64,000 nucleotides of DNA from NCBI RefSeq assembly GCF_028201475.1, contig NZ_CP116384.1, positions 1,178,001 to 1,242,000 of the forward strand. The letters are read 5' to 3'. Source of the DNA: Vibrio sp. SCSIO 43137. Its GTDB lineage: Bacteria > Pseudomonadota > Gammaproteobacteria > Enterobacterales > Vibrionaceae. The notes under the pieces were generated by a model. It was not told the DNA's origin. It saw nothing but the letters and a program-made list of their open reading frames with translations, and did no database searches. Shown in pieces: positions 34,236-42,814 of the stretch. Each line of letters opens with the position of its first letter. The first letter of the stretch is position 1. The position numbers were made by a program, and so were the translations under genes.

Positions 34236-35609
34236 ATGATTAAAAGCAATAGTGATTGGGCTGAAGAGCAATTTGGTCATGCTAAACTTGGAGACCCAAG
34301 AAGAACGGCTAGACTTGTAAAAATGGCATCAGACTTAGCTCAGCATCCAGGTAAATCGGTAGTGAAATCATCTCATTCTCCAGCAAGTATGGAGGGCGCT
34401 TACCGATTTATTCGGAACGACAATGTCTCATCAGACGATATTGCCGAAGCAGGCTTTAAAGCAACTGCAGATCAAGTTCATCGTTACCCTCTCCTTCTCG
34501 CGTTAGAAGATACAACTACCTTAAGCTACAAACATCGCTCTATTAGAGCGGACTTAGGACATGTAAACCAAGGTAATCGTTATAGGGGGTTGTTTGCCCA
34601 TAGTATTTTGCTGTTTGCTCCTGAAACTCTCGACGTTATTGGGTTAGTTGAACAACAACGATGGACGAGAGATATCAAGACTCGAGGTATCCGTCGTAAG
34701 GGGTTGAAACGACCTTATGAAGAAAAAGAAGGTTATAAATGGGAAAGAGCATCACGCAATATGGCAGCCCGTTTAGGTACCTCGATGGTTAACGTAATAT
34801 CAGTTTGCGATCGCGAGGCCGATATCTACGATTACCTCATTTATAAAATGGCGAATCAGCAACGTTTTGTTGTGCGGTCGATGATGAGCCGTCATATAGA
34901 AGAAGGCTCAGACAAGCTTTATCACTTTGCATCAGAACTTCAAAGTGTGAAGCAACGTCAAATCCAAATAGCTCAAAGGGGTGGCCGGAAAGCTCGTGAA
35001 GTCACTCTGGATGTAAAATATGCAGCAGTGACTTTAAAAACACCCTCAAACAAAAAAGGAGCTCCTATTTCTCTCAACTATGTTGGCTGCTCCGAAATCG
35101 GTGATGGAGAAAAGAGGCTCAATTGGCATATTTTAACTAATGAGCCAGTTAATAGTGCAGAAGATGCATTAAAAATTATTGGTTACTACGAAAAACGCTG
35201 GTTGATTGAGGAGTATCACAAGGTCTGGAAAACTGAAGGGACAGGAGTTGAAGAGCTTCGGTTACAAAGTAAAGATAACTTAGATAGGTTAGCAACAATT
35301 TATGCGTTTTTAGCAGTAAGAATTTTCCAATTGAAATTTGCCAATGAGCAAATCGAAGACGTTAGTTGTGAGAAAATCTTGTCCTCAAGAGCATGGAAGT
35401 TGCTTTGGCTGAAAAGAGTAAAGACACCACTTCCAAAGGAGGTTCCAACAGCAAAATGGGCTTATGAACACCTCGCAAGACTTGGCGGTTGGAAAGACAG
35501 CAAAAGAAATGGAAGAGCGTCAGTTAAGACGCTCTGGGAAGGATGGCTCAAACTACAAGCCATCCTTGAAGGCTACGAACTCGCTCTGTCTCTTGAGCAG
35601 GACTTGTGA
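34236..35609 (+). CDS. IS4-family (IS50-like) transposase
   Basis: A 457-residue DDE transposase resembling Tn5 transposase. The N-terminus (WAEEQFGHAKLGDPRRTARLVK, ASMEGAYRFIRND) matches the DNA-binding region. Catalytic residues are visible as Asp in LALEDTTT (near 94), Asp in VCDREADIYDY (near 188) and Glu in the YREK-like signature YYEKRWLIEEYHKVWK (near 320-330). No frameshift or stop interrupts it, so it is probably functional. A GAGGGTTTTGAG sequence precedes the ATG. Confidence 0.93.
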   Translation: MIKSNSDWAEEQFGHAKLGDPRRTARLVKMASDLAQHPGKSVVKSSHSPASMEGAYRFIRNDNVSSDDIAEAGFKATADQVHRYPLLLALEDTTTLSYKHRSIRADLGHVNQGNRYRGLFAHSILLFAPETLDVIGLVEQQRWTRDIKTRGIRRKGLKRPYEEKEGYKWERASRNMAARLGTSMVNVISVCDREADIYDYLIYKMANQQRFVVRSMMSRHIEEGSDKLYHFASELQSVKQRQIQIAQRGGRKAREVTLDVKYAAVTLKTPSNKKGAPISLNYVGCSEIGDGEKRLNWHILTNEPVNSAEDALKIIGYYEKRWLIEEYHKVWKTEGTGVEELRLQSKDNLDRLATIYAFLAVRIFQLKFANEQIEDVSCEKILSSRAWKLLWLKRVKTPLPKEVPTAKWAYEHLARLGGWKDSKRNGRASVKTLWEGWLKLQAILEGYELALSLEQDL

Positions 35610-35620
35610 TCAAGAGACAG

Positions 35621-35630
35621 GCCTTTCAGC
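35621..35630. repeat. Target-site duplication, right
   Basis: GCCTTTCAGC, identical to 34122-34131, directly follows the IS right end. Joining the flanks with a single copy restores the terminator hairpin described separately. Confidence 0.9.
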
Positions 35631-35637
35631 CGGTTTT
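35629..35637 (-). terminator. Half of an IS-split terminator of the chemoreceptor gene
   Basis: On the minus strand AAAACCGGC (35637-35629) would pair with GCTGGTTTT (34123-34115) around a TGAAAG loop, followed by more Ts. With the IS present the halves are 1.5 kb apart, so the chemoreceptor gene has lost its terminator and transcripts may run into the IS in antisense. Confidence 0.75.
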
Positions 35638-35663
35638 GCATACTAAGTGCTCTAAAACACAGA

Positions 35664-37715
35664 TTAATGGAAGAAATCCACCTGCTGCTTAAGCTCTGTT
35701 GACTGAGTCTGCAAACTCTTAGCACTTTCAGCTGATTGCGCCGTTACATTTCTGGTATCGCTATTTAGCTTGCTTATATCAGAGACACTTTCTGCGATCT
35801 CCTGCGAGACCATTGCCTGCTGTTCGGATGTTGCTGCAATGGTTTCCGACTGACCGGAAATATCACTCACCTGCTCCGCGATAGACTGCAGTGCCTCTCC
35901 TGCCTGTGCAGTCCGCTCCATCACCTGATTGGCATTGCTCTGGCTGTCGTTCATCAGGGCAACAGCACCAGAAGTTGATTGCTGAAGTTTATTGATGATA
36001 GAAACCACTTCCTGTACCGAGGTCTGGGTTCTGTGGGCCAGCGTTCTTACCTCATCTGCAACCACAGCGAAACCACGCCCCTGCTCTCCGGCACGGGCAG
36101 CTTCAATGGCTGCGTTCAGTGCCAGAAGGTTTGTCTGCTCGGCAATCTCATCGATCATACGGGTAACGTCCTGAATACCGTCACTGTCTTTAGCCACACT
36201 GTCAATAGCAATAGCAGACTGTTCCAGCAAACCGTTCAGGGCTGCCATATCGGTGCGAACCTGTTCCACAATATCCAGCCCTGATTGGCTGTTGCTATCG
36301 GCTTCACGAACACTGGAAGCGATAGACTCTACCTGTTCGGCTACAGATTGAGCTGAGGTCGCCATCTCTTCAACGGCCGTTACCACCTGCTCTACCCGCT
36401 GCTGCTGTTCATCCGACTGTTGCAGGCTGTTTTGTGCATCCTGATAAACGCTCTGTGCATCCTGATAAACGCTCTGCGCCTGCTGATAAACATCATCACT
36501 GGTGGCACGGATGTCACCAACCAGACCGTTCAGCTGACCTGCCATATCGCTCATACCGTTAGTCAGGCGAACCACTTCGTTGCTGGAAGAATCTGTCCCT
36601 TTAGCTATGGTCAGGCTCACTTCACCTTTACCGAAGCGATCCATAAATCCGGACAGCTTCTCCAGAGGCTTCACAAGGCGTGACAAGAACACACTGACGA
36701 TGATAAAAGTAAGTACACCAACGACCAGAGAAATCAATGCAATGGTTTTCAGTAACTCCAGACTCTCTTTCGTCACTTCTGAAACCAGCGTGCCGCCAAG
36801 AATTTTCCATTGCCAGCCCGGAACATTTGCATAGGTCAGATAGCGCTGGGCGCCGTTGTCTTGTTTCATCGAATAGAGAATGACACCGTTGTCATTATCA
36901 AACACCGGCTTTAATACGGCATTGCCTGAGGCATCTCTCTCATCCTGAATAGGAGCATCTTCAAAAGACTTATCCGGATGGAGAATATAAGCACCTCTCT
37001 CTTTACCCTTGTTCAGTACAATGCTGGTAAAGCCGGTATCACCCCATTTCATTGCACTTAACTTAGAAAAGATCTGCTCCGTTGCTTTCTCGACCGGCAG
37101 GCCGATAAACGAGATACCGATAAGAGAGCCATCAAAGGTCACAATCGGCTGATAGTAAGTCAGATAGGGCATACCAAACAGAGTCACCTCTGCATAATAT
37201 GGCTGACCACTTTTTAACTGTTGATAGCCGGGGTGACTAGCTCCCAGCATGGTTCCGACCGCCCGCTTACCTGACTGATCCTTCAGCGAAGTGGAGACAC
37301 GAATAAAGTCATTGTCTATCGGAACAAAAAGGGTAGCGATTGCGCCAGTATCCCTGGTAAACGCATCTACTAGTTTGGTATCACCCACCAGCGACTCACC
37401 AAACTGAGTGATATCCCTTACCTGCTTTCCGGCAAAATCGACGGTTCTCTCTTCCAGATAAACTCCGGCAAGATAGCCATTGCGGAAAGCCGATTCCAGA
37501 CTTTTAGCACCATCAAGAATAGTGACAAATTCACCTTCCAGCAAAGTGGCAAGTGCCTCTATGCGATGTTGCTGCTCCTTTAATGTTTTATCAAGCAATG
37601 CTTTAGATGCGTTCTGGTAAGCCATAACCCCGATAGCACTAAAAGCAACGATAAGACACAATGCAATAACCAACTTCAGTTGAAATCCAACACTTTTATT
37701 TTTATAGTCCAGCAT
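35664..37715 (-). CDS. Methyl-accepting chemotaxis protein with Cache-type sensor
   Basis: A transmembrane chemoreceptor (683 residues from the ATG at 37715, which has AAGAAGAG seven bases upstream; a GTG two codons earlier is possible). A membrane helix near 12-32 is followed by a long periplasmic Cache-like sensor (about 35-310), a second membrane helix ([20 protein letters not shown]), a HAMP segment and the cytoplasmic signalling domain. The conserved tip is [20 protein letters not shown]...[13 protein letters not shown]. The coiled coil just after HAMP contains a repeated heptad AQSVYQD from a 21-bp tandem duplication. There is no C-terminal CheR-docking pentapeptide; the chain ends QQVDFFH. 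Ligand unknown. Confidence 0.92.
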   Translation of the reverse strand: MLDYKNKSVGFQLKLVIALCLIVAFSAIGVMAYQNASKALLDKTLKEQQHRIEALATLLEGEFVTILDGAKSLESAFRNGYLAGVYLEERTVDFAGKQVRDITQFGESLVGDTKLVDAFTRDTGAIATLFVPIDNDFIRVSTSLKDQSGKRAVGTMLGASHPGYQQLKSGQPYYAEVTLFGMPYLTYYQPIVTFDGSLIGISFIGLPVEKATEQIFSKLSAMKWGDTGFTSIVLNKGKERGAYILHPDKSFEDAPIQDERDASGNAVLKPVFDNDNGVILYSMKQDNGAQRYLTYANVPGWQWKILGGTLVSEVTKESLELLKTIALISLVVGVLTFIIVSVFLSRLVKPLEKLSGFMDRFGKGEVSLTIAKGTDSSSNEVVRLTNGMSDMAGQLNGLVGDIRATSDDVYQQAQSVYQDAQSVYQDAQNSLQQSDEQQQRVEQVVTAVEEMATSAQSVAEQVESIASSVREADSNSQSGLDIVEQVRTDMAALNGLLEQSAIAIDSVAKDSDGIQDVTRMIDEIAEQTNLLALNAAIEAARAGEQGRGFAVVADEVRTLAHRTQTSVQEVVSIINKLQQSTSGAVALMNDSQSNANQVMERTAQAGEALQSIAEQVSDISGQSETIAATSEQQAMVSQEIAESVSDISKLNSDTRNVTAQSAESAKSLQTQSTELKQQVDFFH

Positions 37716-38447
37716 TTGCACACTCTTCTTATTTCATAAAAAATGAGACCTGGATCTTATTATAATTGATAAAAATGCCATAAAGAACAGACCATATTTC
37801 CTGCAATCGATTACATAATATATTAACAGTTTTTAAATCCAGACAATCTCACAGAAATAGCATTTATAACTGGTACAATCTCGTTTTAGTGGAGAGTTTA
37901 ACCAGCAAGGCAGCACATTCAGAATATGTTATATCTCTGAATTTTGTCACATTTTGTAGATATGCTTGTTATTCCCTTACCTGGTGAATTATGCATAGAG
38001 CTGTGTGCAGAAAATCGTTGTTATTCAGCAGAAACTGGCTAGTTATGCAGCTATTAACATCCGATTATAAGATGAACTCACTAAGTTTACGGGAAACCAC
38101 CGGGAGTGATTATTCATTTTTATGCTTTGATTTATGCACATAAAGCCGCACAGGCGTCAGATAAACCCTTACATAAAAGAGGGCTTTTTGCTGTATTATC
38201 AATAACTTTATGAATAGTTTCTCAGGTAATCTTCACTGAACTTATTAGAATACATATGGTCATATATTGTTCATCAGAATGAAATGACCGATTATTACCC
38301 ATGCATAATATTCGCATTTTAGTGAATAGTATTGCATTAAGATGAGATTACAGTTAATCTTCGCCCTCGGATTTTTTAAGGACAACATAGAAAAAGCTTC
38401 TGCCAACGGAATTGGCCAATATAACAAGCTGTTAACAGAGATATCAG
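37716..38447. other. Long intergenic region between chemoreceptor and YjiH-type genes
   Basis: About 730 bp separating divergent genes, with no protein-like frame on either strand. A GC-richer patch at about 38130-38200 contains a small GCCGCACAGGC hairpin and then an imperfect stem (AAACCCT ... AGGGCTTTTT) ending in a T-run near 38190. This could be the 3' end of a small RNA or a terminator. The rest should hold two promoters. Confidence 0.45.
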
Positions 38448-39818
38448 ATGCAAAATCATTCAGAGACCACAGAGACACCGCAGAGTAAAAGCACCTTCTG
38501 GGTGTTCCTGATTCCGTCATTAGTTGGCTTATTCCTTTTTATGACTCCTATCCCCTTCGATGGTGGGATGACCATACCGGTTGCCGTACTGGCGAAATCA
38601 CTGATTTCTGTCATTGAAGATTATCTGGTAACCATTGTTACTCTGATTATCAGCTTTATGGCAGTGGCTTCATTACTCTATAAAGCCGTTCAGCCCCCTT
38701 TTATTGCTAACAACACTTTTCTGCACCGCCTGTTCAGCCCGTCACCGCTCTGGCTGCTTGTCCGTGTTATCGGTGGTATCGCTGTTGCCCTGAGCTATTT
38801 TCAGGTTGGCCCTGAAGCGATATGGAATGAAAACACCGGCGGTCTTGTTCTGGAAGGCCTGCTTCCGACCCTGTTTGCGGTGTTTATCTTTGCCGGCTTG
38901 CTACTTCCCCTGCTACTGAACTTCGGCCTGTTAGAGCTTTTTGGTACTCTGTTAAGTAAAGTGATGCGTCCGGTATTTAACCTTCCGGGACGTTCGGCCA
39001 TTGACTGTATTACTTCATGGCTGGGTGACGGTAGTGTCGGTATCCTGCTGACCACTAAGCAGTACGAAAACAAGTTCTACACTCAGCGTGAAGCGGCTGT
39101 AGTAGGTACTACTTTCTCAGCGGTTTCTATTACCTTTAGCCTTGTGGTTCTGGCACAGGTTAAGCTTGAGCAGTACTTTGTTCCGTTTTACGGTGCTATC
39201 TGTCTGGCGGGTATTGTTGCCGCCATTATTATCCCGAGACTTCCTCCGCTAAGCAGAAAAAAAGACCTGTATGTAGACGGCACTGAGCCAAACAAAGATC
39301 AGGATCTAATCCCGGCTGGACACTCTATTTTTTCATGGGGTATGAAGCTGGCGCTTAAAAAAGCCTCTTCTGTAACCAACGTTAAGCGTATTGTGATGGA
39401 TGGCGTAGAGAACGCCGTGGATATGGTATTTGGTGTTCTTCCTGTCGTAATGGGCTTAGGTACTCTTGCTCTTGTGGTTGCGGAATATACGCCAGTATTT
39501 GCCATCCTTGGTCAGCCGTTTGTACCATTCCTTGAACTGCTGCAAATTCCAGAAGCCGTAGCCGCTTCAGAAACCATGGTGGTCGGTTTTGCCGATATGT
39601 TCCTGCCTGCGATTATTATCTCGTCGGTAGACAGTGAAGTTACCCGCTTTGTTGTTGCTGCTATGTCTGTCACCCAGCTTATCTACATGTCCGAAGTAGG
39701 TGCTCTGCTGCTGGGTAGCCGCATTCCGGTTAACATCGTTGAGCTGTTTATTATCTTTATCCTGCGTACTCTGATTACCCTTCCGGTTATCGCTGGTATT
39801 GCGCATATGATATTCTGA
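38448..39818 (+). CDS. YjiH-family membrane protein with nucleoside-recognition (gate) domains
   Basis: A 456-residue inner-membrane protein with about ten hydrophobic segments. It belongs to the YjiH family with gate domains, which share a fold with the gates of nucleoside transporters. The two gate halves appear as PGRSAIDCITSWLGDGSVGILL (about 185) and the later SETMVVGFADMFLPAIIIS (about 385). The family substrate is unknown. It is a single gene ended by a strong terminator. Confidence 0.85.
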   Translation: MQNHSETTETPQSKSTFWVFLIPSLVGLFLFMTPIPFDGGMTIPVAVLAKSLISVIEDYLVTIVTLIISFMAVASLLYKAVQPPFIANNTFLHRLFSPSPLWLLVRVIGGIAVALSYFQVGPEAIWNENTGGLVLEGLLPTLFAVFIFAGLLLPLLLNFGLLELFGTLLSKVMRPVFNLPGRSAIDCITSWLGDGSVGILLTTKQYENKFYTQREAAVVGTTFSAVSITFSLVVLAQVKLEQYFVPFYGAICLAGIVAAIIIPRLPPLSRKKDLYVDGTEPNKDQDLIPAGHSIFSWGMKLALKKASSVTNVKRIVMDGVENAVDMVFGVLPVVMGLGTLALVVAEYTPVFAILGQPFVPFLELLQIPEAVAASETMVVGFADMFLPAIIISSVDSEVTRFVVAAMSVTQLIYMSEVGALLLGSRIPVNIVELFIIFILRTLITLPVIAGIAHMIF

Positions 39819-39838
39819 TTCTTATTCCCTGATTGAAC

Positions 39839-39869
39839 ACAGCCACCTTTATAGGGTGGCTGTTTTTTT
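39839..39869 (+). terminator. Rho-independent terminator
   Basis: ACAGCCACC (39839-39847) pairs with GGTGGCTGT (39855-39863) around a seven-base loop, followed by a run of seven Ts. It ends the YjiH-family gene. Confidence 0.93.
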
Positions 39870-39889
39870 ATATAGAAGCCCCTAACCTC

Positions 39890-39925
39890 TCGCTTACATG
39901 TTTTACGGGGGAGTGAATACCAGAG
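39890..39925. repeat. Degenerate REP-like unit, left of the AbiE module
   Basis: The stretch from CGCTTACATG to ACCAGAGCTTA aligns with the REP unit at 41833-41873 (CGTTGCCATG ... ACCAGAGCTTA). The 12-base tail ATACCAGAGCTT is exact. The stem has decayed. With the right-hand unit it brackets the toxin-antitoxin genes. Confidence 0.5.
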
Positions 39926-40320
39926 CTTAAATTTACCGTCGATATTAGTCTGATTTGTTATTCCCCCCTACCTAATCTCACTCCCATATTCTTGAAGTGA
40001 CTTTCAATAATCCGTAATCCAACCATTGCCCGTCACGTTGAATTAAGAGATACATTTGAACCCGCCTTTAAACAACTACATAGGGGAAATAACTACTCAC
40101 ACACACCAATAAAACGGCTAGATATGAAATCAGGTCGCTTATATAATTGAAAACAGCTAATAAACTATGAGTTACACAATAAATCATTTATATTCATTAT
40201 GTTAAAACAGATCCATCTCAACTTAATGTCGGATGTTTGATTACGCACATGCCGTATTTATTTCAAATTCCGAAGAGCTTCAAGTATACTAGGTTCAAGT
40301 ATTGTCTGGGAGGGTGAATC
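39926..40320. promoter_or_regulatory. Upstream region of the toxin-antitoxin operon
   Basis: About 395 bp without a gene. Near its right end TTCAAGTAT occurs twice (40279-40287 and 40294-40302), 15 bp apart and just before the ribosome site GGGAGG of the antitoxin gene. These repeats are candidate binding sites for autoregulation by the antitoxin. Confidence 0.5.
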
Positions 40321-40725
40321 ATGACTGCAACTGATCGAATTTATCAAAAGATAAAGCGCTCTCGCCGCTATGTGTTCGAACGTAAAGATTTCGACAACTA
40401 TGCTAGCTATGACCAGATTGGACGCGTCTTAAAACAACTTGTAGATAAAGGCGTACTGATGAAAATCGGATATGGCTTATACACCAAGTCAACAATCAAC
40501 AGCCTAACCAATAAACCCATGCCTACGAACCCGGGTGGTACTGACGCAATCATGCGAGAGGTTCTAAAAATGCGTGGTGTAGACTTTGAGCTGGATGCTA
40601 TGTCATTGAAGAGCCTCAATGGACAGTCCACTCAAATACCGGCATCCATCAGGTATAAGTGGAACTCCAAATATTTCAACCGCAGCCTTAAGGTCGGTAA
40701 CCGAGTATTGAACGAGCGACAATGA
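40321..40725 (+). CDS. DUF6088/AbiEi-like antitoxin
   Basis: A 134-residue protein with an N-terminal winged helix-turn-helix (TATDRIYQKIKRSRRYVFER, then SYDQIGRVLKQLVDKGVLMKIGYGLY). This is the layout of AbiEi-type and DUF6088 antitoxins that bind their own promoter. The stop overlaps the start of the AbiEii-type toxin (ATGA). In type IV AbiE systems the antitoxin blocks toxicity without a stable complex. Start chosen by the GGGAGG ribosome site seven bases before ATG. Confidence 0.85.
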   Translation: MTATDRIYQKIKRSRRYVFERKDFDNYASYDQIGRVLKQLVDKGVLMKIGYGLYTKSTINSLTNKPMPTNPGGTDAIMREVLKMRGVDFELDAMSLKSLNGQSTQIPASIRYKWNSKYFNRSLKVGNRVLNERQ

Positions 40726-41663
40726 GTATACCTAAACTAAAAAAGCAATTTCTTGAAGTATCAGATGCAATCGAATTAGGTAACCCGTCAATCACGGAAA
40801 AGGACTATTGGGTGGTATCCCTGCTTGCCATGTTAGAAAGTGTGGAAAGTGAACACCACCAACTTGTTTTTTCAGGTGGAACAGCTCTGGCCAAGTCCAA
40901 CATCAAGATTCTGCGCATGTCCGAAGACGTCGACATAAAATTAATTCCAAATCAGGAATTTCTCAATAAAGGTACAGGTGCAAAGAGAAAAGCTCGCAAG
41001 GCGTTAGTTGAGAACCTCATAGCAAGGTTGGTTGACCACGCTTATCTGAAATATAGTAAAAGAACGGTACGCGATAGCTATCGCTATGTCGAAATCGAAA
41101 TAGAGTACCCGCAACAATACCATCAAGCACCATGTCTAAGGCCTTATATTAAACTGGAACTTATCGAGACCATTGAGTTTCAGGGCGTTGAACCTCGCTC
41201 TATATCATCGCTGGTTGCGCAGAGCTACAATCAACCTGCTGAAGTAAACGCAATGTCATGCATTTCCATTGATTTGACGTTGGTTGAAAAAGTACTTTCT
41301 ATGTTGCGCCGCACCATGTCAGTTAAGCGTAATCCACAGCGTAAGGATGACGAAACACTGGTTCGTCACATCTACGATGTTCACTGTATTAATGCCCAGC
41401 ATACGATTGATATAGGCGCATTAAAGCCGATATTTGATACCGTTTTGGAAGAGGACAAGGCGCGATATGGTAATCAACATCAAGACTTTGTCGCCGACCC
41501 GCGCAATGAATTGAAATTAGGATTAGAAGAGCTAGAAACCAACGAGAAGTTCCGTGAACGTTTTGAAGCATTTGTAGCTCCAATGGTGTACAGCACAGAA
41601 CCACATGACTTTGATACCTGTTTTACCTCATTCAAAAATATTTCAGAGCAACTTATCAACTAA
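40722..41663 (+). CDS. AbiEii/AbiGii-family nucleotidyltransferase toxin
   Basis: A 313-residue toxin of the DNA polymerase beta-like nucleotidyltransferase group. The signature is visible near residues 50-70: FSGGTALAKSN, then MSEDVDIKL, giving the GG(S/T)-x-DxD metal site. Relatives add nucleotides to RNA targets (tRNA in MenT toxins) and stop growth, often giving phage defence by abortive infection. Paired four bases back-to-back with its antitoxin, it forms an apparently intact system in an accessory island between REP-like units. Confidence 0.88.
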   Translation: MSIPKLKKQFLEVSDAIELGNPSITEKDYWVVSLLAMLESVESEHHQLVFSGGTALAKSNIKILRMSEDVDIKLIPNQEFLNKGTGAKRKARKALVENLIARLVDHAYLKYSKRTVRDSYRYVEIEIEYPQQYHQAPCLRPYIKLELIETIEFQGVEPRSISSLVAQSYNQPAEVNAMSCISIDLTLVEKVLSMLRRTMSVKRNPQRKDDETLVRHIYDVHCINAQHTIDIGALKPIFDTVLEEDKARYGNQHQDFVADPRNELKLGLEELETNEKFRERFEAFVAPMVYSTEPHDFDTCFTSFKNISEQLIN

Positions 41664-42236
41664 CCCATCCGATGCAACCACTTCTGCAACTCTTGGACTG
41701 ATTCCCTCAAGATATTTCTTCGCAATTTAGAATTTTAGCTCTCTGCTAAATTTAGACGTAAAAGACCCATAATAATTGGTTGTCCGGCTATTGGGGTCAC
41801 TTTATCGACGTGGGAGTGTATACTTCATGCTGTCGTTGCCATGCTCCTGCGTGGCAATGCATACCAGAGCTTAGTTGTATTGGACATTAGCCGAGATTAT
41901 CACTTCTGACTTAGGCTTTGCTTTCGCCCCTGCCCGGGCGAGTAATCTCTGCCTGCGGCTGCAAAAGTAACCAGAAAGGCGTTGGTTTTCTCTTTGCTGT
42001 GGGCTTATTCACCCCCCCGTTTTGTAACTCGCCTTTCTGGCGAAAGGCTCAGACACGACAAAACTATCCATGTATGGTTTTCTTTATGAATATTTCTCGT
42101 TTCTACGTGATGGGAGAATGCCAAATTCGACATTTATGCTTTATTTTTTATAGACTTATGGTAGATTGATTGAAAGTTCCGCAGGCAAAAAAACGAGCAG
42201 GCCGGTTATTAAGAATGTTACATGTAAAGAGGAAGA
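41664..42236. other. Non-coding region with REP unit and palindrome-rich stretch
   Basis: About 570 bp without a credible protein. A REP-like hairpin lies at 41835-41858. From about 41928 to 42070 a GC-richer stretch contains several short palindromes (CCCGGGCG, CGCCTTTCTGGCG). The frame at 41918-42169 looks incidental. The right end contains the ribosome site (AGAGGAAG) of the next gene. Confidence 0.5.
41835..41873. repeat. REP-like unit, right of the AbiE module
   Basis: GTTGCCATGC-loop-GCGTGGCAAT, then GCATACCAGAGCTTA. It matches the stem-loop plan of the REP units at 8360 and 8406, with GCATA conserved after the stem, so they belong to one REP family. Confidence 0.75.
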
Positions 42237-42740
42237 ATGGAGCTAACATCAACACAAATAGGTGCTATCGCTGAAAATTTGGCTGCGAATGAGCTGATGA
42301 TTGAATCCGATGGTAGGTTATCTCCATTTCAGCCAATCGCTGACGATGATGGAATCGACGTATTGGTTTATGACAAAGTTACCGGCGGTGCTTTGCCTAT
42401 TCAAATCAAGGCAAGAACAAACACTATCAAAAAGGCTGGGAAAGAAGAGCGAGGCAATACCGTACACTTTGAAGTAAGGAAAGCGACTCACCGAGAAGAC
42501 CGCTATGCATTATTGCTTTGTATCTTATTAAGCCAAGACCTTCGCTCGACTGAACGAGCATGGTTGTTACCATTGTCAGAGCTTTCATCAATCACAAACA
42601 CCAAAGCCAAGAAATATGTTATTCGCGCCAATAAACAACTATCTACGAGTGATCGTTACAAAAAATATCAATGCACTAGTATTGCTGAGGTTGGCCAAAG
42701 GCTTATTGCAGAGTTCGAGCGCAATACACGTAACAAGTAG
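42237..42740 (+). CDS. PD-(D/E)XK-like (DUF4365-type) protein, integron-cassette style
   Basis: A 167-residue protein. The segment DDDGIDVLVYDKVTG followed by PIQIKAR (about residues 37-60) has the D...Q-x-K arrangement of PD-(D/E)XK-fold nucleases, most like DUF4365-type domains (GIDxxV and QIKAR). It may be a nuclease or nuclease-derived DNA-binding protein; DUF4365 proteins occur in defence islands. The stop codon lies inside an attC-like site, typical of gene cassettes. AGAGGAAG precedes the ATG. Confidence 0.65.
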   Translation: MELTSTQIGAIAENLAANELMIESDGRLSPFQPIADDDGIDVLVYDKVTGGALPIQIKARTNTIKKAGKEERGNTVHFEVRKATHREDRYALLLCILLSQDLRSTERAWLLPLSELSSITNTKAKKYVIRANKQLSTSDRYKKYQCTSIAEVGQRLIAEFERNTRNK

Positions 42741-42783
42741 CTGCACCGGACTCGCTAACGCTCGCTCGGTGAGCTAGGCGTTA
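42731..42783 (+). other. Integron attC-like recombination site
   Basis: The left arm TAAC-aag-TAGCT-G-CACCG pairs with the right arm CGGTG-AGCTA-ggc-GTTA. The stems TAAC/GTTA, TAGCT/AGCTA and CACCG/CGGTG are all perfect, with an unpaired three-base spacer on each side and one extra G in the left arm. This is the bulged-hairpin design recognised by integron integrases, including the end GGCGTTA seen in Vibrio repeats. It overlaps the stop codon of the preceding gene, as expected for a cassette. No integrase gene or attC array is seen in the window. Confidence 0.7.
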
Positions 42784-42814
42784 TGCAACCCCAGACTGAA
42801 GGAGTGTAGTAAAA

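Larger units (their letters stand above)
34132..35620 (+). mobile_element. Complete insertion sequence, IS4 family, IS50-like group (1,489 bp)
   Basis: Terminal inverted repeats begin CTGTCTTTTATACAGAAG at the left and CTGTCTCTTGATCACAAG at the right (complement), close to the Tn5/IS50 end CTGTCTCTTATACACA. Exact 10-bp target duplications flank it and the transposase is uninterrupted. So this is a structurally intact and probably recent insertion. The transposase stop codon (35607-35609) lies inside the right terminal repeat. It interrupts the terminator of the chemoreceptor gene to its right. Confidence 0.92.

Noticed and set aside
36433..36495. Tandem 21-bp repeats as a CRISPR or VNTR locus
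   Set aside because: They are contiguous, have no spacers and encode heptads in frame within a chemoreceptor.
41918..42169. An 83-codon plus-strand frame
   Set aside because: It falls in a palindrome-rich non-coding block with no ribosome site; the product has no family character.
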